Shown: piece after piece, positions 1 to 9,354 of the stretch
How positions within the stretch are numbered: the first letter of the stretch is position 1
Layout: every line of letters begins with the position of its first letter
Origin: PVC group bacterium
GTDB lineage: Bacteria > Omnitrophota > Gorgyraeia > B26-G9
DNA length: 33,419 nucleotides
NCBI GenBank assembly: GCA_024231215.1
Contig: JAAEQR010000016.1
Location: forward strand, 1-33,419
Direction: 5' to 3'
Notes under the pieces: model-generated
The model's database searches: none
What the model saw: the letters and a program-made list of their open reading frames with translations, nothing else
What the model was told of the DNA's origin: nothing
Position numbers and translations under genes: made by a program

Positions 1-43
1 ACGGGAAGCTCTTTTGGTCTGATAGAGATGCGGCGGCCAACGC

Positions 44-926
44 AGAAACACCCCCACACGCATGGGGAATACTTCCCATCTGAGATAATCAGGTCTGGAG
101 ATGCAGAAACACCCCCACACGCATGGGGAATACATATTCAGCATAGGGGGAAATGTGAAAACAGCAGAAACACCCCCACACGCATGGGGAATACCACGAA
201 CATAAGGAAATTGAATCCAGCATAAGAGAAACACCCCCACACGCATGGGGAATACTTCTGCCCTGTGGTATCAATGATCTGTACTGTAGAAACACCCCCA
301 CACGCATGGGGAATACATAAAACGAAATGCACGCTGACGTTTGAGCGCAGAAACACCCCCACACGCATGGGGAATACAAATTTATCTGCCTTATCAAACG
401 GGCTTATATAGAAACACCCCCACACGCATGGGGAATACCCGTAAAGACGAAGCTCTTCAGTTTTTGTCCCAGAAACACCCCCACACGCATGGGGAATACT
501 ATACTCCATTCCCACCAGCTAAGTGAGACTTAGAAACACCCCCACACGCATGGGGAATACACCACCGACCAGGGGGACTAATGAAAAAGAAAAGAAACAC
601 CCCCACACGCATGGGGAATACTACAGGTCATACAGCCTACTCTCTAATGCAGGGGAAACACCCCCACACGCATGGGGAATACAAGCGTAATACAGATTAC
701 TATAATTCGCAACCAGAAACACCCCCACACGCATGGGGAATACTCTACTCCAGGGAACTTAAAAAGATACTCAGAAGAAACACCCCCACACGCATGGGGA
801 ATACCCTTTCTACAAACCCATTACACTGATTGCACCAGAAACACCCCCACACGCATGGGGAATACGTTTATTATACATTTATAGCCATTATTGACTCAGA
901 AACACCCCCACACGCATGGGGAATAC
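44..926 (-). CRISPR. Type I-E CRISPR array, 15 repeats / 14 spacers
   Basis: Fifteen near-perfect 29-nt repeats start every 61 nt (44, 105, 166 ... 898), so every spacer is exactly 32 nt. On the minus strand the repeat begins GTATTCCCCATGCG and ends GGGGGTGTTTCT, with a short stem CCCCA/TGGGG, as in type I-E. The only repeat variant seen is the base at 654 (G instead of A, the last base of the crRNA-sense repeat). The minus strand is the likely transcribed strand, because the cas operon reads toward the array and cas2 ends 47 nt before the first repeat. Newest spacers should therefore be near 897. The array may continue left of the window: 12-43 has the right length for another spacer, but 1-11 matches the repeat end only poorly. 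Confidence 0.98.
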
Positions 927-972
927 ACCAATAAATAGTTAATACCAAAAGTGAAAACACAAGACGTAGTTG
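927..972 (-). promoter_or_regulatory. Short AT-rich CRISPR leader
   Basis: The 46 nt between the cas2 stop and the first repeat are AT-rich and hold no gene. In type I-E systems the leader lies between cas2 and the leader-proximal repeat and carries the array promoter and integration signals. At 46 nt this is shorter than the 60-100 nt common in this subtype, so part of the signal may lie inside the 3' end of cas2, or the array may be read through from the cas operon. No clear -35/-10 pair was recognised. Confidence 0.5.
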
Positions 973-1275
973 TTATTCGGTGATCCCTTCTTTTTCCATA
1001 ATTAATTGCATACCACTTATCTGTGTTAAGGATCTTTGAGTGTCGCCAATTCCACGAATTTTATAACCTGGTGGTTTATTTATTTTTTGGAACACAATTA
1101 ATCCAGAATTAACCGGGCAATGCTCATATAGGAAATCAACTACATCATTGGCCACTGAATCCTTTATACCAGAGACAAAAACATTAGGTCGCGGTTCAAT
1201 AAACCATAATTTCATTCTTCCACGTACAGCAGGTGGTAAATAGTTAGCTATTACTACTACTATGTTTACCTCCAT
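973..1275 (-). CDS. cas2: CRISPR-associated endoribonuclease-fold Cas2, type I-E
   Basis: A 100-residue protein of the Cas2e (CasE-type) family. It is the small partner that, as a dimer, bridges two Cas1 dimers in the spacer-integration complex. The family signature is plain: IANYLPPAVRGRMKLW near the N-terminus, then EPRPNVFVSG, and a C-terminal part with RGIGDTQRSLTQISG and MQLI. The longer open frame reaches 1386, but the family start is the ATG at 1275, giving a normal Cas2e length. It overlaps the end of cas1 by 32 nt, so the two are translationally coupled. It is the last gene of the operon and ends 47 nt from the array. Confidence 0.97.
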   Translation of the reverse strand: MEVNIVVVIANYLPPAVRGRMKLWFIEPRPNVFVSGIKDSVANDVVDFLYEHCPVNSGLIVFQKINKPPGYKIRGIGDTQRSLTQISGMQLIMEKEGITE

Positions 1276-2122
1276 ATAACATTTCTTCAATATCAATACC
1301 AATCTTACGCAGAAGGTCCATCTCAATAACCCGCTTGCGGAATTCTGATGCAATCTTTGTTTTATTGTATTCTCCTGCAATATCAAGAGTTAGTGAAAAA
1401 GCAAGGTCAATACAAAGATGTTCTTTATACAAATCAGACATATCATAAACAAAAGGTAACGGGCTTCCTGAATGTATAAAACCAATATGCGGTGAATATC
1501 CCATACTGTAAATAGCTGAAGAAAGAATAGAATACAATGCTGCATTCGCAGAAGTAAGAAGTCTGTTTGTAGTATCACCCAATTCAAATTTACCAGGTAC
1601 ATATAAGCGACCTTTCCACCCAACACCATATTTCTGTGCCATCTTATTATAAATCTTTCGGACACGATATCCCTCCATACCCATCATTTCTTTCAGATTT
1701 TTCCCTTTCAGTTCGGATAAAGAAAATCGTCGTGCGAACATTCTCCGTGCAACCTCAATAGATTTTGTCGGATCAGTAGACAACAGAATCTGCTTATTCA
1801 TATTGCGTGAATCTGTGGTTGGGCTTTGTCCTACCGCATAAAACAATAGGCTGTCTTCACCAACCCAACACACTGAACAGTTTGACGCTGCAAGGACCTT
1901 CACTGCTTCATGGGTTATACTGGTACCAGGGCCAAGGAGTATTGTGTTAATGGTTGTGCAAGGGATACGCACTACATTCCCGTCGCAATCTATCCATTTA
2001 ACGCTGCTGTCATCGATTTCCAGACGACCACGCTCAAGAAAAAGAAATGGATATTTATCCTTTACCTGTGGCAAGTTATTCCGAGTTATTTTTACAAATA
2101 ATCGGTTACTCATGCTGTACAA
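1244..2122 (-). CDS. cas1: CRISPR integrase Cas1, type I-E
   Basis: A 292-residue Cas1, the metal-dependent integrase that inserts prespacers at the leader end of the array together with Cas2. The catalytic residues can be placed by comparison with the E. coli protein (E141, H208, D218, D221): E150 in GMEGYRVR, H217 in GFIHSGSPLPF, and D227/D230 in VYDMSDLYK, with matching spacing. The N-terminal beta domain covers about residues 1-90 and the helical catalytic domain the rest. The start is either M1 (2122) or M4 (2113); both lie within or at the end of cas5, so the genes overlap. Length and motifs are intact, so adaptation should be possible. Confidence 0.97.
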   Translation of the reverse strand: MYSMSNRLFVKITRNNLPQVKDKYPFLFLERGRLEIDDSSVKWIDCDGNVVRIPCTTINTILLGPGTSITHEAVKVLAASNCSVCWVGEDSLLFYAVGQSPTTDSRNMNKQILLSTDPTKSIEVARRMFARRFSLSELKGKNLKEMMGMEGYRVRKIYNKMAQKYGVGWKGRLYVPGKFELGDTTNRLLTSANAALYSILSSAIYSMGYSPHIGFIHSGSPLPFVYDMSDLYKEHLCIDLAFSLTLDIAGEYNKTKIASEFRKRVIEMDLLRKIGIDIEEMLYGGKHSSSNS

Positions 2123-2825
2123 CCGTCACTTGTCTGTCGCGGTATTTTTTGTTCAATCCAAATTGCATTGGGATATCATTAATAGTAAGTACTTCACCAT
2201 CACCAGCCCCTTCAATTACCCGGAATTCTTCCCGTAAAATCTTTTCATCTGCGATAAGCTTAGCAGAATTAAATGCTTCCTGTTCTGATGAAAAAGTCCC
2301 TCGATATATAAAATCTGTAGGTACACAATTTTTACGACCAAGATATAGATCATATTCGGGGTTCTTCAGTTTATCAGCACAGGTTTGTGCTAAAGTTTCT
2401 GGAACTTCCAAAATAACCGAGAATCGTGCATCTTGAAGATAGTAGCGGTAAGTCAATTTTGTTCCACCTCCGACAGCTTTTCCCCCATCGCTTTTTTTAG
2501 GAATCATTAATGTTTCCCAGGGATTTTTTTCGTTATATCCGCTTCCAACCATGTGAAAATCCCGAAGTAGAACCTCACGCGTAACCGCCATAACAGTATT
2601 ATTTTTTAATTTTCGGGTCCGTGCGTATGATACTATTGTCAGCCGCAAAGAAGCGAACTGCTTCAATAGCTCTTTCTGCTCTCCTGAAGCTCCGAGGGCA
2701 CATAATAACAACCCCAGAATTCCAGATTTAGTCGGGAAATTGAGAGTGTCTCGGCGGTCAAATTTCGAATCAACTCCCCATGATTGCAAGGGGGCTTCAA
2801 GCCATAATAACAAATATGTATTCAT
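2106..2825 (-). CDS. cas5: Cascade subunit Cas5e (CasD)
   Basis: A 239-residue Cas5 of subtype I-E, the RAMP-fold subunit that caps the 5' handle of the crRNA at the base of Cascade. The N-terminal signature is typical: LLLWLEAPLQSWG, then TLNFPTKSGILGLLLCALG. The length is close to the usual 220-250. Its ATG overlaps the stop of cas7 in an ATGA arrangement (2822-2825), and its stop overlaps the start of cas1, so the reading frames run as a chain. No missing motif was noticed. Confidence 0.95.
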   Translation of the reverse strand: MNTYLLLWLEAPLQSWGVDSKFDRRDTLNFPTKSGILGLLLCALGASGEQKELLKQFASLRLTIVSYARTRKLKNNTVMAVTREVLLRDFHMVGSGYNEKNPWETLMIPKKSDGGKAVGGGTKLTYRYYLQDARFSVILEVPETLAQTCADKLKNPEYDLYLGRKNCVPTDFIYRGTFSSEQEAFNSAKLIADEKILREEFRVIEGAGDGEVLTINDIPMQFGLNKKYRDRQVTVVQHE

Positions 2826-3988
2826 AATGTGACCTTTGTTTCGACACTTTTCTGTAAAACGGTTTTTATAGACTCAATCAGATTATCTATTGAGAAACTT
2901 TCATCTTCTCCAAACCTAAAATCAGAAACCTTACCGAAAAGAGATCCTGCCAGTTTTTCCTTTTTATCGAGATATACATTTAATGCCTGTTTACTTGGTT
3001 CAATAATCCCCCCCTCTTTTGCCTTCACAGTGGTTTCAAAAGGAACCTGTAAACGCTGACCTTTACGAACCATAATCCTGGCGTATTCCCATGGTGAAGC
3101 ACCGGATTGGGTAGTCTGGCGAGCTTCAGGGATTGCAACATATAATGCTTTTACAAAAGCCTCGACAGCGGCATTTATATTTTGACCGGCAAGATTCTCC
3201 CACAACTGACCAATGTCTAGGCTAATATACCGATAATAGGTTGCTGAATTAAATTCAAGACTGCCCATGTGCGCAGAGCCTGGTTCTTCATCCATATCAT
3301 CCAATGCAGTGAAAAACTCGACTTCATTTGTCACCTTATGAGTTGAGATAGCATGCGAAAATGAAGCTGCTGCTTCAACGTTCATTGTGGCAGCCTGCGC
3401 TACCATACGGCCAAATAGTGCAATGTCTATTCCATCAACAGCATAATTTGGTTTACCAATCAAACCAGCAATCTCTTTCGCCTGTTTTTTTACGTCTTTC
3501 TGTTTTATAACTTTTTCAGGTATAAAGTTTTCCTGTTTAAAGGCCGCTGTAATCTTTTTAACCTCTGATGGGCTTAAAAAAAGCAATGTGTCTGATTTTT
3601 CTCCCGGTGGTTGGATATCTTCTTCACCATCATCTTTTTTACTTACCTTATTTTTGGTCTCGTTTTTTTTAATAAATACTTGTTCAATCTTTTCTCCGCA
3701 TAATGCTGCCTGCTCTGGTGTTGCACCTGCTTTGCTACATTCCTTTTCTATTAATGCCCCAATAAGTTTTGTACGCGTTCCAAATTGCATGTTCTCATTC
3801 ATTTCATGCATAGCAAGCCGAACGTGCCGTTTCCAGCATTGACTACTCACTCGTGCCCGTGTTGATCCCCCTACAACAGCAGTTTTGGGAGCACCAACAT
3901 CGTCACGGTTGAGACAGGTGACTGGAAATGATTGAAGGATGTGAAACTCAACTCGTAGGTTACTGCATTCGTTTTTTGCGTTACTCAT
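2822..3988 (-). CDS. cas7: Cascade backbone subunit Cas7e (CasC/Cse4)
   Basis: A 388-residue Cas7e, six copies of which normally coat the crRNA spacer in Cascade. It carries the family N-terminus (VEFHILQSFPVTCLNRDDVG, AVVGGSTRARVSSQCWKR) and a C-terminal GASPWEYARIMVRKGQRLQV block. I start it at 3988, not at the longest frame (4039), because GGAAGAGG lies 6-7 nt upstream of that ATG and the family starts there. It is somewhat longer than the roughly 360-residue E. coli protein. A charged, low-complexity stretch near residues 130-150 (KKDDGEEDIQPPGEKS) looks like a surface insertion. The stop overlaps cas5. Confidence 0.96.
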   Translation of the reverse strand: MSNAKNECSNLRVEFHILQSFPVTCLNRDDVGAPKTAVVGGSTRARVSSQCWKRHVRLAMHEMNENMQFGTRTKLIGALIEKECSKAGATPEQAALCGEKIEQVFIKKNETKNKVSKKDDGEEDIQPPGEKSDTLLFLSPSEVKKITAAFKQENFIPEKVIKQKDVKKQAKEIAGLIGKPNYAVDGIDIALFGRMVAQAATMNVEAAASFSHAISTHKVTNEVEFFTALDDMDEEPGSAHMGSLEFNSATYYRYISLDIGQLWENLAGQNINAAVEAFVKALYVAIPEARQTTQSGASPWEYARIMVRKGQRLQVPFETTVKAKEGGIIEPSKQALNVYLDKKEKLAGSLFGKVSDFRFGEDESFSIDNLIESIKTVLQKSVETKVTL

Positions 3989-4028
3989 ATTAATCCTCTT
4001 CCTTTTAATGTTTATAGATATAGAATTT

Positions 4029-4652
4029 TCAAAAATCATTGTTTATTTGTAGTGGTACTATTTGTAACAACCCAAAACCAAAACCGCGAGCTCTGCCTAT
4101 GCCCAGTTCAAAACCTTTTATGAATTTCTCACGGTCAATTACTTTCAGCTTCCCCTTGAAGGTTGCAGAGCTATGAGTCAGCACTGCATCATCTTTTTTA
4201 AATCGTTGGAACCCAATATTTTGCACCTGAATGCTTCTTTGATCAACATTGAATCCGTATTGTGGAGTTTTATTGATAAACCATTGCATTAATTCCTCTT
4301 TTCCCCGTATTGCAACTGTTTTTCTTGTTGTATTATCTCTTTTTGTAGGGTTAAGTGTTATCTCAAAACCATAGTAGTCATGGCTCAGGAATGTTTTTGG
4401 AATCACACGCGATGTTATTGTACCATTTTTCGGCTGCAATGGCTTGCGGTCGGAAAGAATCAGAATCTTCCTATGTTCCCAGGTGCCACCCTTATCTGCA
4501 AAGAGAAATCCTTTCGTCACTTGTCGATTTCTATCCTGGTCTGTCCTCTGGTCCGGAAAAAGTTCATATACAATCCTATGAATAGAATAAGCATCGGAAA
4601 TCTTTAACTCCGCAAAATCCTCTCGTGAAAGCTCATATACCGAGGCTATCAT
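4029..4652 (-). CDS. cas6e: crRNA-processing endoribonuclease Cas6e (CasE/Cse3)
   Basis: A 207-residue Cas6e, which cuts pre-crRNA at the base of the repeat stem and stays on the crRNA 3' hairpin in Cascade. The glycine-rich C-terminal loop (GIGRARGFGFGLLQIVPL) is diagnostic. From the start chosen, Y22 and H25 (DAYSIHRIVYELF) sit three residues apart, like the catalytic Tyr23/His26 of the Thermus enzyme. The ATG at 4652 is preceded by GGAGGGGAG and gives the normal length; the longer frame to 4706 lacks that support. It overlaps the end of cse2 by 20 nt. Its place between cse2 and cas7 differs from E. coli, where it follows cas5. Confidence 0.94.
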   Translation of the reverse strand: MIASVYELSREDFAELKISDAYSIHRIVYELFPDQRTDQDRNRQVTKGFLFADKGGTWEHRKILILSDRKPLQPKNGTITSRVIPKTFLSHDYYGFEITLNPTKRDNTTRKTVAIRGKEELMQWFINKTPQYGFNVDQRSIQVQNIGFQRFKKDDAVLTHSSATFKGKLKVIDREKFIKGFELGIGRARGFGFGLLQIVPLQINNDF

Positions 4653-5154
4653 TATCTCCCCTCCTTCCATAAAAATCGCTCGCCCAACGGGCTTTGGTAT
4701 ATTCATTAAAGAATCTCAGGTCATCAAGTAGCCGGGCGAAAGAGATACGCACTCCACGGGAAATGACAAGACTTAGAAGCGGTCTCAAAATAACACACAA
4801 TTCTTCAATAGAGTCACACGCCAACAATCTGCGGAGTTTTGCTTTTGCCGAATCTGCTTTACATCCGCCTTCAAAACTATCAGCAATAGCTTGTCCCAAT
4901 GATCTGATTCCGTCTGTAGCAGGTTTGGCTTTTGCAAGGGCAGCACCAACAATTGCAAAAGGAAGCCGCTCCCACGGTTTTTTAAGATCACACCAATTTA
5001 CTAAATACTCCCATGCCTGATTTTCTGTGGCAGGATTGTCTGCTCTGCGTAATGCCGCTGTAAAAGCGGTATCTTTCTTAAACAGCATTATGGCATATTC
5101 AGTAAATGCCTGCCCTTTCGTTTTTTCCTGTTTTGAAGCTATTTGTGTTTCCAT
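4633..5154 (-). CDS. cse2: Cascade small subunit Cse2 (CasB)
   Basis: A 173-residue Cse2, the helical subunit that forms the belly of Cascade as a dimer and holds the displaced DNA strand. Recognisable blocks are KLRRLLACDSIEELCVILRP, then RGVRISFARLLDDLRFF, and the C-terminal ARWASDFYG. Basic residues in these blocks are the usual nucleic-acid contacts. The gene starts 18 nt after cse1 stops and overlaps cas6e at its end, so it is cotranscribed. Confidence 0.95.
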   Translation of the reverse strand: METQIASKQEKTKGQAFTEYAIMLFKKDTAFTAALRRADNPATENQAWEYLVNWCDLKKPWERLPFAIVGAALAKAKPATDGIRSLGQAIADSFEGGCKADSAKAKLRRLLACDSIEELCVILRPLLSLVISRGVRISFARLLDDLRFFNEYTKARWASDFYGRRGDNDSLGI

Positions 5155-5172
5155 AAAAATCCTTGATAGGGT

Positions 5173-6669
5173 TTATGTTTTGGTCAAAAATTTTACGCAA
5201 TTCGGCCGGTTCGCTGCCCAGGCATCGAGTTGACGAGCTGTATTCCTCGGGCAATATGTATTGTAAACTTTATCAACATATCTCACAAAGGTTTTTCGAG
5301 TCTCTTTAACCGATTCACTTGTAGATTCACCGCATATATCAACTAATTTCTGGAATTTTCTCTCACAGAGCTGCCAGAAAAGATTTGTTGCCTGTCCTGC
5401 CTGTTTTTTCCCCACAGCAAACTGATGTTTGAAATATCGATTTGTGGCACTATACGAAATTTTAGACAATTCTTCAAGAATATCCATTTCAGCTTTTAGT
5501 TGAGCAAACCAATTTTTCCCAAACCATTCAGTCTGTAAAAACACTTCAGATTCTACAAAATCATTCATTCCAGAGACAAATTGCTCACCAGCATTGCTTT
5601 TAACCCTGAGACCCCCAGACCAGATTCCGATCGAATGGATTTTCCGTCCAACTCGCGATATACAGGTACGAAGCTGTAAACATTCAAATGTGTCAGTTTT
5701 ACCATCCGCAACAAAAGATAATAGTGAGGTTAATTGCCTCCATGGTCGTTTTTCCGGGTCAACCCACATCGCTTTCGGTTTATTCGAAAAATCAACAGAG
5801 ATACTTGGGTCAAAACAACCTTCTTTATGTGTGGGGTGTGCAATACCTTCTGAATAATGAATGCCATTTTCTGCAAGATATACAAAACGGCTGACAGGAA
5901 CAAGTCTGCCCATATATGAACATTTCAGATTGCGTGCAATCAAATCGTCCTCTCCTGTAGGCATTTTTTCCCACGGTACAACACCACAACCTTCTGTGAA
6001 GATCTTAATAGAAGATACCTCTGTTTGACATAATAAATTCAACCAGATTGTTTCATTCAAAGAAATTCCATTAATAAAACTGTGAAGATATCCCATAAAA
6101 CCAAGTGAAGGTCCTGGTTTACCTGTGGAAGGTTTACCTTTTTTATTTTCTTTTCCTTTATACCCCGATGAAAGTATTACACTATTGTCTGTTTTCTTTC
6201 CGCCAGGGGCAAATCCCATTAGAACAACAACTATAAGAGCTTTTTCTGCGTCAGTTAAATTATGGTCGGTCTGCGATTGAAGCAATATCGTTGTATTCCC
6301 TGTTGCGATATGAATTAAAACCGCTCCATAACTTTGTTTTTCTGCTTTTGTAATACTAGGCATCTGTAGAAAGGGCTTCTCTCCATATAGCCAGAATAAA
6401 TCTTTTTTCTGTTCGAGATATGCAAGAGTTTTAGAAGTCATTCCTTCTATACCTGCTGTTGCCCATTCATCAGCATTTTTAGGTGTAAAGGCTGCCTGCG
6501 TAATTGCTAAAAGTAATTTTGTAAGTGCTATTTTTTGCACTGGATTACCTCCTAAAGCTTTCAGGCTTGAATCAGAAAAAACCTGACACAAACTTACGAG
6601 TCCTTTATCTGCAACCGGTATCCAGGGTTCTTCTACAAGGTTAAAGTGATTTTTATCGTGTATTCCCAT
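5173..6669 (-). CDS. cse1: Cascade large subunit Cse1 (CasA/Cas8e)
   Basis: A 498-residue Cse1/Cas8e, the subunit that reads the PAM and recruits Cas3. The N-terminal hallmark FNLVEEPWIPV is at residues 9-19, followed by the helical GNPVQKIALTKLLLAITQAA segment. The C-terminal half has the four-helix-bundle character of the family. Length is normal (about 500). It lies 35 nt after cas3 and 18 nt before cse2. No frame break was found. Confidence 0.96.
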   Translation of the reverse strand: MGIHDKNHFNLVEEPWIPVADKGLVSLCQVFSDSSLKALGGNPVQKIALTKLLLAITQAAFTPKNADEWATAGIEGMTSKTLAYLEQKKDLFWLYGEKPFLQMPSITKAEKQSYGAVLIHIATGNTTILLQSQTDHNLTDAEKALIVVVLMGFAPGGKKTDNSVILSSGYKGKENKKGKPSTGKPGPSLGFMGYLHSFINGISLNETIWLNLLCQTEVSSIKIFTEGCGVVPWEKMPTGEDDLIARNLKCSYMGRLVPVSRFVYLAENGIHYSEGIAHPTHKEGCFDPSISVDFSNKPKAMWVDPEKRPWRQLTSLLSFVADGKTDTFECLQLRTCISRVGRKIHSIGIWSGGLRVKSNAGEQFVSGMNDFVESEVFLQTEWFGKNWFAQLKAEMDILEELSKISYSATNRYFKHQFAVGKKQAGQATNLFWQLCERKFQKLVDICGESTSESVKETRKTFVRYVDKVYNTYCPRNTARQLDAWAANRPNCVKFLTKT

Positions 6670-6704
6670 TTTATTCCTTTCTACGATTTCTCGTTTTAAA
6701 GTAG

Positions 6705-9314
6705 TTACTTTTTTTGTGTGACATAACCTAACATTGAATCATATTGTAAATCATATTTATCATTCACTACATTATAATCAAATCCCGTTATAGAACCATC
6801 CATAGAAACTAGCGTTGCACGAAACGGATTTTCTTCAGTATTGCCTAGATAAGCATATCCCCGTAACCAAGCTATGTTTGACAATGAGATTTGTGGAGCA
6901 CAATATTCAGGGACGTGAACTGTATTACGGTAAATAACAGAGGCTATTTCTCTACGCCTTTTGTGATCTATATCTTTGTGGTGTGCTGGCAATAATAATG
7001 TTGTATCATCAAGAAATTTCAGTGAAATCCTTTTTTCATTACGGTGCATCTCCCGTATAAGCAAGACTTCTACTGTCTTTATATCAGAATATCGGGTAGA
7101 GGCTTTTGATTCAGGCAACGTCAAACCATCTTTTGAAATACCAATCAATGCGAAACGCTCCAGTTTATCCCTGATATCCTCTATTTCTTTTTTATAAATA
7201 GCCATGTAACCTTGCTCTTGCTGTTCTTTGTAAGTTTTTTCAAGAAGAGTACGAATTTGTGCAGGTAAATAAAGAACCTTCATCGATTCCCATACTTCCA
7301 GTGTCCTGCATAACACATAAGGTGCATATACTTTTACAGATTTTCCCAAACTATTCGGTTCATTAATGAGATCCTGTAATCGTGGAGATAAAATCCATAT
7401 GTCTTGTTTTGTTTGTTGAGGGCGTGTTGCATCATTTTCCCTGTGTCGCCATAGCCTTCCTATACGCTGTAGAAGCATATCGGTCGGGCACAATCGCGTA
7501 ATTAAAAAGTCAGCATCTATATCTATCGATTGTTCAACAACTTGAGTGCCGACTAATATGCGTCCTTTATTCCGGCGCATTTCTCGACCTTCTTTACCAT
7601 AGAGTTTTACCCAGTACTCTTCATTTTTTTCCCGATTTGTTTTAAGAAAACGCGAATGTAGCAAGCCATATTCAATCCCCATTTCCTTTGCCCGTGCTCC
7701 GATTTGACGAAAATGATCCTGTGCTTCATTTACTGTATTCTCTACCCAGAGCACTTGTTCACCACGCTCAGCACGCAATAAGGCTTGTTCAAGTGCCTTT
7801 TCATCCTTTTTTATTATCTTTATTCTTACAATTGCATTATCCGTATTCCCAATTTCAAAACATTTTAAGGAACCATTTTTTGGCAATGCAGTGATAAGTG
7901 GATATGGTTCATCACTTGCTACATCTTTAGATTTTATAGAGGTAAGAATTTCTGTGCGACGGTCAGCAGTAAGGGTTGCACTTAAGACAATGACTGTGCA
8001 GCAAAGTTCTCGCAATGCTTTAACTAGGTGGTTGAGCAGAGTACCTGTATAACTATCATAACTGTGGACTTCATCAAGGATAACTACTTTTCCAGCTAAA
8101 CCAAAGTCTCTTACAAATCCATGTTTGACATTCATGACAGCCATTAAAGCCTGGTCAATGGTTCCAACTGCAAAGGGAGCCAACAATCCGCGTTTATTAC
8201 TATTAAACCAGGAACGGCCTGGTTGTCCTTCCTCTCCCAATTCTGTATATTTAAGCCAAGCTGAGCCGTGAAGTAGCAAAGAATGTCTGTGCGGGCAGTC
8301 TTTAGCTATGATTTTTTCGAGAAATTTGTTCATCCGGTGATAAATCTTATCTGATGTTAACTGAGTTGGTAAAGCAAAATAAATACCCTTTGCCGATCCT
8401 TCTTCCATTGCTCTATATGCTGCGTATAGGGCTGCTTCAGTCTTACCGGAACCCATTGGTGCTTCAAGCACAAACGCTCCTTGCGAAGTAACAGTATCAA
8501 TAAGTTTTATCTGAGATTGCTTAGGGGAAAAAGTAAAAATGTCTTCAAAGTTGAGCCTGGTATTTATTCGTGGTGGAACGAATCCCGCTCTATCCACAGC
8601 TTCAGCTATAATAGTATCTGATAATTTTTCTTTATTATCAAAAAGAGATCCTGAACCGATCCAATCTGCAACGCATGTCAAACCAGAAAGTACATCAGAT
8701 TGCAATGATGTTTGTATTTCAGGCCAATCATTTTTAAAAGTATTCTTTAACTCAGTCACTAGCTCTTCACGCAAATTTTGCCAATTTTTTCCACCATATT
8801 TTTCATCTTCAGGAATACCTAAATTCTGAGGTGCTGGAGACATTCCATGGTGTTTGCCTATTATTCTAGGAATATACTCGTTTTGGCACACAAGGGTGGA
8901 TTGACTCACTGTAGCATGATATCCTATAATTTTATCAAGTTCAGGATTTGCGAGGTTTAATATGATCCCTAGCGAACGGTGAATTTTTTCCTGGAAGGCA
9001 GGACTTACTTTTCCAATATCATGTGATGCAGCTACTAATTCGCTTCCTGGTGGAAAAAAAGCATCTTGTAGCCATTGAGGTTCTCGTTTTATTAATTCTA
9101 AGGCTATTTTTCCGATTATTTTGCAATGAGCGGCAACATTAACTCCTCTCTGCAAAGTATTGTTATCAATCTCCACCGTTTTTGCAATGCATTCATTCAG
9201 ATTAAAATTCACTTGTACTGATTTTTTTTTCTTTGGAGCATGCATTTTTGCCCTCACTGAAAAACGATAACAAACATTTTTCTCAGAAAAATCTTTTATA
9301 CAAACAAGGCTCAT
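6705..9314 (-). CDS. cas3: CRISPR nuclease-helicase Cas3, type I-E
   Basis: An 869-residue fusion of an HD nuclease and an SF2 helicase, the enzyme that unwinds and degrades DNA marked by Cascade. HD residues: H63 (AAHC), H98-D99 (ASHDIGKVSPAF), H132, the GKHHG pair at 155-156, and the DWIGSG block near 219. Helicase motifs: Walker A APMGSGKTEA (K291), DEVH at 414-417, LSATLT, VGTQVVEQSIDID and QRIGRLWRH (motif VI). All appear intact. The start is uncertain: the ATG at 9314 has no clear RBS, whereas an in-frame ATG at 9245 follows GAGGGC and suits the promoter proposed upstream. It is the first gene of the operon. Confidence 0.97.
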   Translation of the reverse strand: MSLVCIKDFSEKNVCYRFSVRAKMHAPKKKKSVQVNFNLNECIAKTVEIDNNTLQRGVNVAAHCKIIGKIALELIKREPQWLQDAFFPPGSELVAASHDIGKVSPAFQEKIHRSLGIILNLANPELDKIIGYHATVSQSTLVCQNEYIPRIIGKHHGMSPAPQNLGIPEDEKYGGKNWQNLREELVTELKNTFKNDWPEIQTSLQSDVLSGLTCVADWIGSGSLFDNKEKLSDTIIAEAVDRAGFVPPRINTRLNFEDIFTFSPKQSQIKLIDTVTSQGAFVLEAPMGSGKTEAALYAAYRAMEEGSAKGIYFALPTQLTSDKIYHRMNKFLEKIIAKDCPHRHSLLLHGSAWLKYTELGEEGQPGRSWFNSNKRGLLAPFAVGTIDQALMAVMNVKHGFVRDFGLAGKVVILDEVHSYDSYTGTLLNHLVKALRELCCTVIVLSATLTADRRTEILTSIKSKDVASDEPYPLITALPKNGSLKCFEIGNTDNAIVRIKIIKKDEKALEQALLRAERGEQVLWVENTVNEAQDHFRQIGARAKEMGIEYGLLHSRFLKTNREKNEEYWVKLYGKEGREMRRNKGRILVGTQVVEQSIDIDADFLITRLCPTDMLLQRIGRLWRHRENDATRPQQTKQDIWILSPRLQDLINEPNSLGKSVKVYAPYVLCRTLEVWESMKVLYLPAQIRTLLEKTYKEQQEQGYMAIYKKEIEDIRDKLERFALIGISKDGLTLPESKASTRYSDIKTVEVLLIREMHRNEKRISLKFLDDTTLLLPAHHKDIDHKRRREIASVIYRNTVHVPEYCAPQISLSNIAWLRGYAYLGNTEENPFRATLVSMDGSITGFDYNVVNDKYDLQYDSMLGYVTQKK

Positions 9315-9324
9315 TGTTTAATGT

Positions 9325-9354
9325 GTCATAAATATCATCATTTCTTTGTGTCAA
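9325..9354 (-). promoter_or_regulatory. Putative promoter of the cas operon
   Basis: On the minus strand TTGACA (9349-9354) is followed after 18 nt by TATGAC (9325-9330), a fair sigma-70 pair just upstream of cas3. Transcription would begin near 9318, nearly leaderless for the ATG at 9314 but leaving a 70-nt leader for the ATG at 9245. The rest of the gap to 9627 is very AT-rich and contains no gene that I can support. Confidence 0.4.

Noticed and set aside
1..43. A degenerate sixteenth repeat ending at 11 with a 32-nt spacer after it
   Set aside because: Only about half of the eleven visible bases match; the spacer length fits, but the repeat evidence is at chance level.
28..884. Open frames on both strands through the first CRISPR array
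   Set aside because: They are translations of the 61-nt repeat-spacer period (PHTHGEY / PHACGGVS patterns), not proteins.
2047..2436. Plus-strand frames opposite the cas genes (also 3588-3842, 4355-4607, 4694-5020, 8539-8829)
   Set aside because: Antisense shadows of well-supported cas genes, without RBS or family resemblance.
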